Assembly (NCBI GenBank): GCA_023248495.1
Contig: JAHFEK010000020.1
Coordinates: 1 to 36,447, forward strand
Direction: 5' to 3'
Source of the DNA: Nitrospinales bacterium
Lineage (GTDB): Bacteria > Nitrospinota_A > UBA7883 > JACRGQ01
Length of the DNA stretch: 36,447 nucleotides
Shown here: one piece after another, positions 23,592 to 30,973 of the stretch
Numbering within the stretch: position 1 is the stretch's first letter
Layout of the letters: each line of letters starts with the position of its first letter
The notes under the pieces: model-generated
The model's input: only the letters and a program-made list of their open reading frames with translations
What the model was told of the DNA's origin: nothing
The model's database searches: none
Translations under genes and position numbers: made by a program

Positions 23592-25031
23592 TCAGTCGGC
23601 GCGGGGGTTATCGTCTTTTACCGCCGGTTTTTTGCTGTCGGCCGCGGCGGCTATCTCCGCTTGCACATCCGGCTTAACCGGGGTCAGCTTCACATATTTG
23701 TCCACATGCGGTTTGGTGTTCACCACGCCGAGTTTTTTGAAGAGGAAGTCGAACTTGTCCTCTATCGCCTTGGCGATGGCGTTGCGCGGTCCGTCCGCCA
23801 TGGTCCACAGGTCCATTTTCAATGGGCCGTAACCCTTTTTGCGCGTTTTGTAGATAAACTGTTCTTCCGTCTCGCCCGCTTTCTTTTCGCCGGCACATTC
23901 CTTATGCAGCCAATCCGCCATCTTTTTTTTGAGGTCGGCGGGGAACTGCGGGTGGTCGAATGTCATGTTCTGGAAGCCGGTGGCAAGATGCACCTCGGCG
24001 GCGGTGCATTTGGGGAAGTGGTCGAACGCGTCATCCGGCAGGGTGGACGCGCCGTGCTGCACCGCGCCCGACATGCCGTATTCGGCGCGGGCCGCTTTGC
24101 TGATTTTCTCCAGCGTGTCGAAATCCAGTTTTACCTTGGCAATGGAACCATCCGGCAGCACCACGCCGCCGTGCGAGGTGCCGGTCTGCACCGATATTTT
24201 TGAAATCGGCTTGATTCCCTTTTTCAGCACGCGGTTGTAGCCGTCCATGTAGGCGCGGAGTTCTTCCACCGTGCTGTTGTGGCCGCCCACTTCGCCAATT
24301 TCGCCGCCGACGGAGACGGTGACTCCTTTAGGCTCGACCTCGCGGATGTAGGCGGTCATGGCGGCGGCCTGTTCGTAGTTGTGGCGCTGCTGTTCGTCCA
24401 GCGTGGCGTGTTCTATCTCCACCAGGGTGGAGCTGTCGATGTCGATGTTGTAAAAACCGGCAGCCACCGCTTTTTTGATGAGCTTTCTAATGCCGTCCGC
24501 TTCCTTGGCCGGGTCGGCCTTGAAGTTTTTGGCGTTGAACTGAAAGTGGTCGCCCTGTATGCAGACGGGGCCTTCGTAGCCTTCCTTGATAGCGGCGGCG
24601 AGAAGCACGGCGGCGTATTCGGCCGGTTCCTGCAGGGTGTAGCCCATTTCGGATTTGGCGATTTCAAAGATGAAGGAGGGGGCGTTGTTTTTTTGCGCGG
24701 CGCGGATGAGCGCGCGCGCCACGTCGTAGGTCATGCCGCGGATGTTGACGGCCGGCACGGTGAAGCCTTTCACCTCGCCGCGCCCCATCGCTTCGTACAG
24801 CCCCTGTATGGAGGCGGGTATGGCGCCGGTCGCCAGCGCGATCTCTTTAATCAGCGCGCGTGCCGTGCCGCGCAGTTCCTGGCTTTCGTGAAACACCGCG
24901 TTATACACGAGGCGGTCGATGGCTTCGCCGCGCAGCTTCGCGCGGTCGATAATTTTTACCGTTCCTTTGGTCTGCACGCATGGCGCCAGGTACTGTTCCA
25001 TGTCTTCCAGCGATTTGAATTTTATCGTCAT
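23592..25031 (-). CDS. Divergent class II fructose-bisphosphate aldolase-like protein
   Basis: The 479 residues contain class II aldolase elements: the metal/substrate site QGDHFQF, IDIDSSTLVE in place of the usual IDxSHxPxxEN, VSVGGEIGEVGGHNST, GTSHGGVVLP and the phosphate-site region. The last ~100 residues are family-specific plus a Lys/Pro/Ala tail. Class II enzymes cleave or form fructose-1,6-bisphosphate with a divalent metal. It is clearly longer than the usual ~340-360 residues, and the HxxH-type site is altered, so a tagatose- or other ketose-bisphosphate specificity is possible. AAGGAGGAG precedes the ATG and a good promoter lies at 25133-25161. Confidence 0.8.
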   Translation of the reverse strand: MTIKFKSLEDMEQYLAPCVQTKGTVKIIDRAKLRGEAIDRLVYNAVFHESQELRGTARALIKEIALATGAIPASIQGLYEAMGRGEVKGFTVPAVNIRGMTYDVARALIRAAQKNNAPSFIFEIAKSEMGYTLQEPAEYAAVLLAAAIKEGYEGPVCIQGDHFQFNAKNFKADPAKEADGIRKLIKKAVAAGFYNIDIDSSTLVEIEHATLDEQQRHNYEQAAAMTAYIREVEPKGVTVSVGGEIGEVGGHNSTVEELRAYMDGYNRVLKKGIKPISKISVQTGTSHGGVVLPDGSIAKVKLDFDTLEKISKAARAEYGMSGAVQHGASTLPDDAFDHFPKCTAAEVHLATGFQNMTFDHPQFPADLKKKMADWLHKECAGEKKAGETEEQFIYKTRKKGYGPLKMDLWTMADGPRNAIAKAIEDKFDFLFKKLGVVNTKPHVDKYVKLTPVKPDVQAEIAAAADSKKPAVKDDNPRAD

Positions 25032-25132
25032 ACTCTCCTCCTTAAAATAGCCTCAGGATCCGTTGCGGCGTGGCGGCCAATTTCCGTGACGGTCATGAAC
25101 ACCGTTTCTCCCCGTATTTGCGGCACTGCCCG

Positions 25133-25161
25133 ATTGTAGGCGGTAGGCCATCCGTTTGCAA
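25133..25161 (-). promoter_or_regulatory. Sigma-70-type promoter for the aldolase gene
   Basis: On the minus strand TTGCAA (25161-25156) and TACAAT (25138-25133) are separated by 17 bases, about 100 bases before the aldolase start codon. Confidence 0.55.
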
Positions 25162-25205
25162 CTTGTGCCGCCGGGTTTTATCGGTGCATCCACCGGGAAG
25201 GGCAG

Positions 25206-25255
25206 GGTCGGCCCTCGCGGGCCGATCACACGGCAAAATTGCCGTGCCTACGGGG
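25206..25255 (-). repeat. Short palindromic repeat, copy B (3' of mtgA)
   Basis: TCGGCCC-TCGC-GGGCCGA (25208-25225) is followed by CACGGCAA-AA-TTGCCGTG and then CCTACGGGG. It begins 18 bases after the mtgA stop and has the same orientation and two-dyad layout as copies A and C. Confidence 0.7.
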
Positions 25256-25272
25256 AATAATGGGCGGCCGTT

Positions 25273-26118
25273 TCATGGCGCCGGTGGGGATCCCCCGGCA
25301 TCCGGTTCGGGGGGGAGAGTGGGAATCGAAGGGGATTCTTCAATTCCCAGTTCCGCTTCCGGGGATGAGTCTTTTGCCAGGTCTTCCCAAATGGAAAGCC
25401 CCTGGTCCCGTTTTTGCATAACCTTAAGGATGACGTTGGCGCGGTTTTTCAGGTAGCGTGAATCGCTGATGGGGGAGAACCGTATCGGATTCGGCAGCAC
25501 GGCGGCTAGGCGGCACGCCTCCTCCGGCACCAGTTGGCTGGCATGTTTGCCGTAATAGCGTTGCGCCGCTTCCTCAATGCCGAAAATACCCGGTCCCCAT
25601 TCCGCCACGTTCAGGTAAAGCTCCAATATCCGTTTCTTTCCCAGCTCGCGTTCCAGCCGCAGGGTTAAAATCGCCTCTTTCAGTTTGCGCGTGGCGGTTT
25701 TTTCCGGCGAGAGAAAAAGGTTCTTCGCCAACTGTTGGGTGATGGTGCTTCCCCCGGCCTTCAGCCTGCCGGAGCGCATGTTTTTTTCCATCGCCTCCTG
25801 TATGCCCGTCAGGTCGAATCCGTAATGCTGCCAGAACTTATCGTCTTCGGATATCAGCACCGCGTCCTGCGCAAACGGGCTGATCTTGGCGAGGGGCACC
25901 CACGTGTAATGCATGTCCAAATGTTTATTCAAATCTTTCCACTGCCGTTCGCGGAATTCCATGAAGGCTGTTTTTTTAGGAGGCTCGATTTTGAGGTATG
26001 TGATGTCCGGCCAGATAAAGAGCGTGACGATCCAGCAAAGAGCGCCCGCCACCGCCAAACCGATAAGGGCAAAAAGGCCGACGAGGGCCTTAAAGGTAAA
26101 TCTTACGATCTTCCACAT
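25273..26118 (-). CDS. mtgA: Monofunctional biosynthetic peptidoglycan transglycosylase
   Basis: MtgA polymerises glycan strands from lipid II. The 281 residues have one N-terminal membrane span (about 10-36) and then a GT51 domain. The catalytic Glu is E91 in the ISEDDKFWQHYGFD motif. Further motifs are GGSTITQQLAKNLFL, RKLKEAILTLRLERELGKKRILELYLN and EWGPGIFGIEEAAQRYYGK. There is no penicillin-binding transpeptidase domain, which separates it from class A PBPs. The C-terminal Pro/Glu-rich tail is not part of the family core. It converges on nothing; upstream is a 448-base gap. Confidence 0.95.
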   Translation of the reverse strand: MWKIVRFTFKALVGLFALIGLAVAGALCWIVTLFIWPDITYLKIEPPKKTAFMEFRERQWKDLNKHLDMHYTWVPLAKISPFAQDAVLISEDDKFWQHYGFDLTGIQEAMEKNMRSGRLKAGGSTITQQLAKNLFLSPEKTATRKLKEAILTLRLERELGKKRILELYLNVAEWGPGIFGIEEAAQRYYGKHASQLVPEEACRLAAVLPNPIRFSPISDSRYLKNRANVILKVMQKRDQGLSIWEDLAKDSSPEAELGIEESPSIPTLPPEPDAGGSPPAP

Positions 26119-26409
26119 TTTTCCGTCCGGTTAAAGAGCCCGCATTCCACGGCTGTTCAAGATGCTCCCACAGCGCCATGAGTTCCCAATTATTACAAGT
26201 TTCCCGGCGTGTGCCAAACTATTTACGCGGCCTGGGGCGGGCCATACTTGGGCCATTTTTTGCCAGGATGGATATCGTGTCCGCTGGCAAAGTATTAATC
26301 AGCGGCCATCAGGATTTACCGTTAAAAGATACCTCAAGCCGTATCGATAGAACCGAGTAGACCCGATGCGGGGATTCATTTGCCGCATATGGAAAAAATG
26401 TATCGGGAT

Positions 26410-26428
26410 TGTCCGGGAATAGAGGACA
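26410..26428 (+). promoter_or_regulatory. TGTCC-N9-GGACA dyad, possible activator site
   Basis: Inverted arms TGTCC and GGACA are centred about 86 bases before the transcription start predicted from the sigma-54-type promoter, the range where enhancer-binding proteins usually bind. A similar dyad with a 7-base spacer precedes the second sigma-54-type promoter. Confidence 0.35.
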
Positions 26429-26478
26429 GCCGCTCCGGTATGCGCAGCGCAATTTATTGATAAATAAGCGTGACATTT

Positions 26479-26494
26479 TGGCACCAAGGTTGCT
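26479..26494 (+). promoter_or_regulatory. Sigma-54 promoter (-24/-12) for the paralogous secreted proteins
   Basis: TGGCAC-CAAGG-TTGCT matches the RpoN consensus TGGCAC-N5-TTGCW in every defined base, with the required GG-N10-GC spacing. Predicted transcription start is near 26505, about 60 bases before the first secreted-protein gene. Confidence 0.8.
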
Positions 26495-26566
26495 AATAAA
26501 TTACGGGTTCACGCTGGCATAAGAAGTCGATTCTTAGGCTAAGCTTGACGATTACAAGGAGCGGGC

Positions 26567-27061
26567 GTGAAGAAGACGGTACTATTTTTGGTCACCCTAA
26601 TCGCGCTGACCAATGCGCCGATGGCTTGGGCCGATCGCGGGATCTGGCATGAGAACCCAACATTGAATTGGACTACCTACTTCAACATTGTCAATCTTAG
26701 CGATACCCACGCCGCGGTGGCGCGCCTTACGTTTTACGATATGAGCGGCGCTCAACTGGGATCCATTTCGAAATCGATCCCGGCCAACGGGTTATGGTCG
26801 GTAAGCACTTCCGCCACCGGATCCGCCACTTTGACCCCCGCCATTTTGGCGGCTGCGGTACGCGGTTCGGTGAGCATCTCCGCCACCGGCGGCAAGATTT
26901 CGGCGTACACCTCGCAGTTCAATATAACGTATAACACCGGCTTCAACTTCATCGTGAACATGACCAACGATGACGGATCGGATGACGGCGGGGCCGATGA
27001 CAGCGGCCTTCATGATTCGTTCGATTCGGCGGTTGAATCTTCACAGCACGGCGGGCATTAA
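26567..27061 (+). CDS. Secreted beta-rich protein of unknown function, paralogue 1
   Basis: The 164-residue product (GTG start after AAGGAG) has a clear signal peptide ending near Ala-Trp-Ala-Asp, followed by a Ser/Thr/Ala-rich beta domain: DRGIWHENPTLNWTTYFNIV, LTFYDMSGAQLGSIS, ANGLWSVST, ISAYTSQFNITYNTGFNFIVNMT. It ends in an Asp/Gly-rich tail with HGGH. No cysteine is present in the mature part and no known family is recognised. The next gene encodes a clear paralogue starting 13 bases later, and a sigma-54-type promoter precedes both. An extracellular or surface-structural role is possible. Confidence 0.75.
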   Translation: MKKTVLFLVTLIALTNAPMAWADRGIWHENPTLNWTTYFNIVNLSDTHAAVARLTFYDMSGAQLGSISKSIPANGLWSVSTSATGSATLTPAILAAAVRGSVSISATGGKISAYTSQFNITYNTGFNFIVNMTNDDGSDDGGADDSGLHDSFDSAVESSQHGGH

Positions 27062-27074
27062 GGAGGAAATGGAT

Positions 27075-27491
27075 ATGCACAATAAATATGTTTCCCTCCT
27101 CGCGGTTATCGCCTTTTTGGCATTCGGCGGCAATGCTCATGCCGACCGGGGTTTCTGGTTCCATAACGCCGCCTCCGGCTGGACCACGTACTTCAACGTC
27201 ATCTGCACCCACGGCAGGGCGCCCGCCACCGCCACCGCCACGTTCTACACCGCCAACGGCGTTTTGCTGGGAAGCACCTCGCACGTACTTAGGCCCAACG
27301 CGGTCTGGAATTTTTCCACATTGGACGGCACGGGCGGTATCAGCCCCGCCGCGTTGACCACCGCCTCGAAAGGAGTGGTGAAATTCACCTCCACGGGCGG
27401 GTCGGACATCGCCGCATACACTTCGCAGTTCAATTCCACGTACAATTCCGGGTTTAATTTCATCATTGGAGTGACCTCCGATGACAACTAA
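27075..27491 (+). CDS. Secreted beta-rich protein of unknown function, paralogue 2
   Basis: From ATG 27075 (AGGAGG eight bases upstream, overlapping the previous stop codon) the 138 residues have a signal peptide ending at NAHA-D. The domain parallels paralogue 1: DRGFWFHN..SGWTTYFNVI, ATFYTANGVLLGSTS, NAVWNFST, IAAYTSQFNSTYNSGFNFIIGVTSDD. It lacks the Asp/Gly tail. An in-frame ATG at 27069 is too close to the ribosome site to be preferred. The two genes form a tandem duplication in one operon. Confidence 0.75.
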   Translation: MHNKYVSLLAVIAFLAFGGNAHADRGFWFHNAASGWTTYFNVICTHGRAPATATATFYTANGVLLGSTSHVLRPNAVWNFSTLDGTGGISPAALTTASKGVVKFTSTGGSDIAAYTSQFNSTYNSGFNFIIGVTSDDN

Positions 27492-27560
27492 CGGATAGGT
27501 TTTATGCCGGAACAGCGCCGTCGAAAGGCGTGAATACCCCCGGAAAGCCCCCCGCGGATA

Positions 27561-27589
27561 TTTAACTTGGGCGGCATAGATGTTATAGT
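27561..27589 (+). promoter_or_regulatory. Sigma-70-type promoter for ccmE-ccmF
   Basis: TTTAAC (27561-27566) and TATAGT (27584-27589) are 17 bases apart in the 173-base gap before ccmE. The -10 is strong and the -35 moderate. Confidence 0.45.
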
Positions 27590-27609
27590 ACTCCTCCACA
27601 GGCACGAAT

Positions 27610-27624
27610 CCCGGCACCGCCGGG
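27610..27624 (+). promoter_or_regulatory. GC-rich hairpin in the ccmE leader
   Basis: CCCGGC-ACC-GCCGGG forms a perfect 6-bp stem with a 3-base loop downstream of the predicted ccmE promoter and 41 bases before its start. Its role is unknown; no T-run follows. Confidence 0.35.
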
Positions 27625-27664
27625 CGGCACAGGCTATGTGGCATTTTGAAAAGGTGAATCGCGG

Positions 27665-28063
27665 ATGAAAAAGAACCAGACAAAATTTTTAGTGGGCGGC
27701 CTCGTTATTATCGGCGCCGTCGCCTATCTGATGTATATGGGGATCAAGGAGACGTCCGTCTATTACCTCACCGTTTCCGAATCGCAAAAAATGGCCGGCG
27801 GGAAAGAGTTCAGGATGGAGGGCACGGTGGTGCCGGGCACCATCAAGCTCGCGCCGGATTCGCTGGGGGCGGAATTTTCCGTCACCGACCGGGCGAAGAG
27901 CGTGGCGATCAATTATCGCGGCACCATGCCGGACATGTTTAAAGACGATATCAAGGTGGTGGTGCAGGGAAAGCTCGATCAAAACGGCGTCTTTCATGCG
28001 CACACACTGCTTACAAGCTGCCCCTCGAAGTACGAGGCGTCCAAGCAGGGACAACCCAAGTAG
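27665..28063 (+). CDS. ccmE: Cytochrome c maturation haem chaperone CcmE, CXXXY type
   Basis: CcmE is a membrane-anchored periplasmic OB-fold protein that carries haem covalently and hands it to CcmF/H. The 132 residues have an N-terminal anchor (KFLVGGLVIIGAVAYLMYMG) and an OB fold (EFRMEGTVVPGTIKL, AEFSVTDRAKSVAINYRGTMPDMFKDDIKVVVQGKL, FHAHTLLTSCPSKY). The usual haem-binding His of the HxxxY motif is Cys here (C119-PSK-Y123), as in CcmE of archaea and sulfate-reducing Deltaproteobacteria. The ATG lies after GGTGAATCGCGG. It is followed by ccmF after 26 bases; ccmABCD are not in the window. Confidence 0.93.
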   Translation: MKKNQTKFLVGGLVIIGAVAYLMYMGIKETSVYYLTVSESQKMAGGKEFRMEGTVVPGTIKLAPDSLGAEFSVTDRAKSVAINYRGTMPDMFKDDIKVVVQGKLDQNGVFHAHTLLTSCPSKYEASKQGQPK

Positions 28064-28089
28064 CCCCGATTGGGGCGGGGGGAAAACAG

Positions 28090-30090
28090 ATGGTTGAAAT
28101 CGGCGAACTTTCACTCGCGCTCTCTTTGGCGGTATCGGTGTATGCCGCCGTTGCCTCATTCTGGGGGGGGCGCGCGAACAACGACGTTCTCACCCGCAGC
28201 GGTCAGAATGCCTATTTCGCGCTTTTCGGCCTTTTCACCGTGGCCTCGGCGGTGTTGCTGCATGCGTTCGTTTCGCGCGATTTCACGGTGGAATATGTCT
28301 ACAATTATTCCAGCCGCGATTTGCCGATGTTTTACACCGTTTCCGCTTTTTGGGCGGGGCAAAAAGGGTCGCTGTTGCTCTGGGCCTGGATGCTCTCCCT
28401 GTTCGGCGCCATCGCCATCCTGCAAAACCGCAAAAAGAACCGCCACATCATGCCGTACGTCACCGGCATTCTCGCGGTTTCGCTGATCCACTTCAGCAGC
28501 CTGATGATTTTCGCCTCGCCGGTATTCGAGAGGATGACGCTCATTCCGCCGGATGGCCACGGCCTCAATCCGATGCTGCAAAATCCCGGCATGATATTCC
28601 ATCCGCCGACGCTTTACATCGGCTTCGTCGGATTCGCCATACCGTTCGCTTTTGCCATGGCGGCGCTGATGCGGCGGCAGGAGGGGGATATTTGGATACG
28701 CTCCACCCGGCGCTGGACCATCTTTAGCTGGTTTTTCCTCTTGATGGGGAATCTGCTGGGGGCCAACTGGGCCTATGTGGAACTGGGTTGGGGCGGCTAC
28801 TGGGCGTGGGATCCGGTGGAAAACGCCTCGTTCATGCCGTGGCTCGTCGGCACCGCCTATTTGCACAGCGTGATGATTCAGGAAAAAAAGAACATGCTGA
28901 AATTCTGGAACGTGTCGCTGGTGGCCACCACCTTTTGCCTCACCATGTTTGGCACGTTCATCACCCGCTCCGGCCTCATCTCTTCCGTCCACTCGTTCGG
29001 GGCCAGCACCGTCGGCACGCAATTCGGCTTTTTCCTCGTTCTCGTCATCGTTTTTTCGGTGGCGATGATCGCGTTGCGGAGCGACATGCTGCGGAGCGAA
29101 AACCAGCTTGATTCCATCCTCTCGCGCGAATCGAGTTTCCTTTTCAACAATCTGATACTGCTCGGCGCGGCTTTCGCCGTGATGTGGGGCACCACCTTCC
29201 CGATGATATCCGAGGCGGTGCGTGGCGTGAAGATTACCGTCGGCCCGCCGTTCTTCAATATTGTGATGGTGCCGATAGGGCTGTTCCTGCTCATCCTCAC
29301 CGGTCTCTGCCCGCTCATCGCGTGGCGCAAGGCGTCGCTGGAAAACCTGAAACGGAATTTCCTCGTCCCGTTTCTGGTGGCGGTGTTGGGTGGCGCGGCG
29401 ATGCTGGCGCTGGGTATGCGCGAGTTCATGGCATGGCTGTTTTTTACGTCGGCCGTTTTTGTGATGGCCACCATAGCGATGGAATTTGTCCGCGGCGTCC
29501 GCAGCCGCACCGCGGGGGGCAAGGAAAACGCCATCAGCGGCGCCTACAACCTCGTGGCGCGCAACAAACGGCGCTACGGCGGCTATATCATCCACGCCGG
29601 CATGGTGGCGATGTTCGTCGGCTTCACCGGCAACGTCTGGAACCAGTCGGTGGAGGGGAGCGTAAAACCGGGCCAGCAGTTGAAGCTCGGCAATTACTCG
29701 GTTACTTATCTGGGAACCGAATATACCAAACCGAAACCGAGCCAGGAAGAATACGCCGCCACGCTTCTGTTGGAGCAGGACGGCAAAAAACTGGGGTACC
29801 TCCGCCCCGAAAAGAATTTTTACCATAATCTCGACCAACTGAGCGAAGAGCCGCCGATGCCGAATTCCGAAGTGGCGATCCGCAGCACGTTGAAAGAGGA
29901 TGTCTACGTTATCTTCGCCGCGCTTAATGACGACAACAGCGCCACCATCAAATTGCTGATTAATCCGCTGGTGATCTGGCTCTGGATCGGCGGTTTCATC
30001 ATGGGCGTCGGTACCATCATCGCCATGTGGCCCGATAAGCGTGAAAAGAAGCTGCTCGACGCCGCCTTGGCCCAATCCACTGCCGCCTGA
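28090..30090 (+). CDS. ccmF: Cytochrome c haem lyase subunit CcmF
   Basis: CcmF is the multi-pass haem-handling protein that, with CcmH, attaches haem to apocytochrome c. The 666 residues start with a membrane span and contain HPPTLYIGFVGFAIPFAFAMA, the tryptophan-rich periplasmic WWD segment (WAYVELGWGGYWAWDPVENASFMPWL), KFWNVSLVATTFCLTMFGTFITRSGLISSVHSFG, and a C-terminal periplasmic domain followed by a last span. Length is typical. Together with the Cys-type CcmE it is a system I maturation pair. A GGGGCGGGGGG stretch precedes the ATG. Confidence 0.96.
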   Translation: MVEIGELSLALSLAVSVYAAVASFWGGRANNDVLTRSGQNAYFALFGLFTVASAVLLHAFVSRDFTVEYVYNYSSRDLPMFYTVSAFWAGQKGSLLLWAWMLSLFGAIAILQNRKKNRHIMPYVTGILAVSLIHFSSLMIFASPVFERMTLIPPDGHGLNPMLQNPGMIFHPPTLYIGFVGFAIPFAFAMAALMRRQEGDIWIRSTRRWTIFSWFFLLMGNLLGANWAYVELGWGGYWAWDPVENASFMPWLVGTAYLHSVMIQEKKNMLKFWNVSLVATTFCLTMFGTFITRSGLISSVHSFGASTVGTQFGFFLVLVIVFSVAMIALRSDMLRSENQLDSILSRESSFLFNNLILLGAAFAVMWGTTFPMISEAVRGVKITVGPPFFNIVMVPIGLFLLILTGLCPLIAWRKASLENLKRNFLVPFLVAVLGGAAMLALGMREFMAWLFFTSAVFVMATIAMEFVRGVRSRTAGGKENAISGAYNLVARNKRRYGGYIIHAGMVAMFVGFTGNVWNQSVEGSVKPGQQLKLGNYSVTYLGTEYTKPKPSQEEYAATLLLEQDGKKLGYLRPEKNFYHNLDQLSEEPPMPNSEVAIRSTLKEDVYVIFAALNDDNSATIKLLINPLVIWLWIGGFIMGVGTIIAMWPDKREKKLLDAALAQSTAA

Positions 30091-30101
30091 TTTTTTCTTG
30101 G

Positions 30102-30117
30102 AAGAGTGTACACTCTT
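30102..30117. promoter_or_regulatory. Perfect 16-bp palindrome after ccmF
   Basis: AAGAGTGTACACTCTT is a perfect, loopless palindrome 11 bases after the ccmF stop and about 85 bases before the tetR promoter. It resembles a protein-binding operator more than a terminator, because there is no loop and no following T-run. Confidence 0.4.
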
Positions 30118-30184
30118 GTGCGGCGATCTCACCGATATTTTTATCTCGTTGTTTTTGAATGCCTATTTTAGGCAAAAAACTTTC

Positions 30185-30214
30185 TTGACAAACCTACCTT
30201 TAGGTAGGTAGTCT
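30185..30214 (+). promoter_or_regulatory. tetR promoter with embedded operator
   Basis: TTGACA (30185-30190) and TAGTCT (30209-30214) are 18 bases apart. Between them lies the inverted repeat ACCTACC-TTTA-GGTAGGT (30192-30209). An operator inside the promoter is what autorepression by the TetR-family gene just downstream would require. Confidence 0.7.
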
Positions 30215-30235
30215 AGGTTCAGGAATGGAAAACAT

Positions 30236-30862
30236 ATGACGGCCTTCTTGAAAAGACTTATAGCGTGCCACACGGGTTGCGCCTCTACTGGCGAAAAGCT
30301 GGATACCAAAGACCAGATAGTCCAGATAGCGACCGAACTGATACAACAGCGCGGCTATCAGGGCTTCAGCTATCAGGATATCGCCACGCGTCTTGATATT
30401 AAAAAGGCGAGCATCCATTATCATTTTCCAAAAAAAGAAGACCTTGGCGTTGCCGTCATCTCCGCTTACTACCAATACATTCAGGATTGGATCGGCAAAT
30501 ACGACCTCGATAAAATGACCGCCTTGGAAAAGCTGGAACAATATTTCCAGTTTTTCGCCGAGACGGCGCTGCACGGCGAGCTGGGTTGCGTGATGAACGG
30601 CTTCCTTGCCGAGTCGGGGAGTCTGCCGGAAGTCTTGCGCGAGAAGCTTGCCTGGTTCGAGAAATGGCACATGGAACTCGTCACGATGAAAGTGAAAGAA
30701 GGGTTGGAAAAAGGGGAGTTCAAAAAACGGGGTACACCCGAAGAGCAGGCACTTTTCATCATCGCAGCCGCGATGGGGGCATTGAATATGGCCCAAGACA
30801 AACAAACCCCTGGAGTTTATGACATCGTTGTCCGGCAAATCATTGAGAGTCTCACATGCTGA
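30236..30862 (+). CDS. TetR/AcrR-family transcriptional regulator
   Basis: The 208 residues contain a TetR-type helix-turn-helix (TKDQIVQIATELIQQRGYQGFSYQDIATRLDIKKASIHYHFPKKEDLGVAVI) preceded by about 24 extra N-terminal residues (MTAFLKRLIACHTGCASTGEKL), and a helical ligand-binding/dimer domain. The start at 30236 follows GGAATGGAAAAC; a shorter start inside the extension is possible. Matching CCTACC...GGTAGG dyads occur in its own promoter and before the RND gene downstream, so it probably represses both. The ligand is unknown. Confidence 0.9.
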   Translation: MTAFLKRLIACHTGCASTGEKLDTKDQIVQIATELIQQRGYQGFSYQDIATRLDIKKASIHYHFPKKEDLGVAVISAYYQYIQDWIGKYDLDKMTALEKLEQYFQFFAETALHGELGCVMNGFLAESGSLPEVLREKLAWFEKWHMELVTMKVKEGLEKGEFKKRGTPEEQALFIIAAAMGALNMAQDKQTPGVYDIVVRQIIESLTC

Positions 30863-30881
30863 AAAAAAATTGCCCATGTCG

Positions 30882-30906
30882 CCTACCAATCGGAAGGTAG
30901 GTTTGG
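30882..30906 (+). promoter_or_regulatory. Second TetR-type operator, upstream of the RND fusion gene
   Basis: CCTACC-N8-GGTAGG (30882-30901) shares the half-site AAACCTACCTT with the tetR operator when read on the minus strand. It lies about 70 bases before the RND start codon. The wider spacer (8 against 4) suggests weaker or different binding. Confidence 0.5.
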
Positions 30907-30973
30907 CGAGTAAGCACGCATTAATAAATCCGGCATAACCGGAAAACATTTTTGTTAGGAGGAAAAAGAAATC

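Larger units (their letters stand above)
26119..26566. other. 448-base non-coding stretch between divergent mtgA and secreted-protein genes
   Basis: No credible gene is seen; the small open frames here have no ribosome sites and no recognisable protein. The right part contains a TGTCC-N9-GGACA dyad at 26410 and a sigma-54-type promoter at 26479. AT content rises toward the promoter. The left half could hold the mtgA promoter, but no clear hexamer pair was found. Confidence 0.6.

Noticed and set aside
24279-25139. Open frame antisense to the aldolase gene
   Set aside because: Gly/Val/Phe-rich shadow without ribosome site; the aldolase motifs are on the other strand.
25157-25176. GGCAC...TTGC on the minus strand upstream of the aldolase gene as a sigma-54 promoter
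   Set aside because: GG and GC are separated by 8 bases instead of 10, and a good sigma-70-type pair overlaps it.
26162-26487. Small open frames in the 448-base gap
   Set aside because: No ribosome sites, overlapping on both strands, and the region is better explained as a regulatory stretch.
28156-30132. 658-codon open frame antisense to ccmF
   Set aside because: ccmF on the plus strand is unmistakable; the antisense product is a low-complexity His/Arg/Glu sequence.
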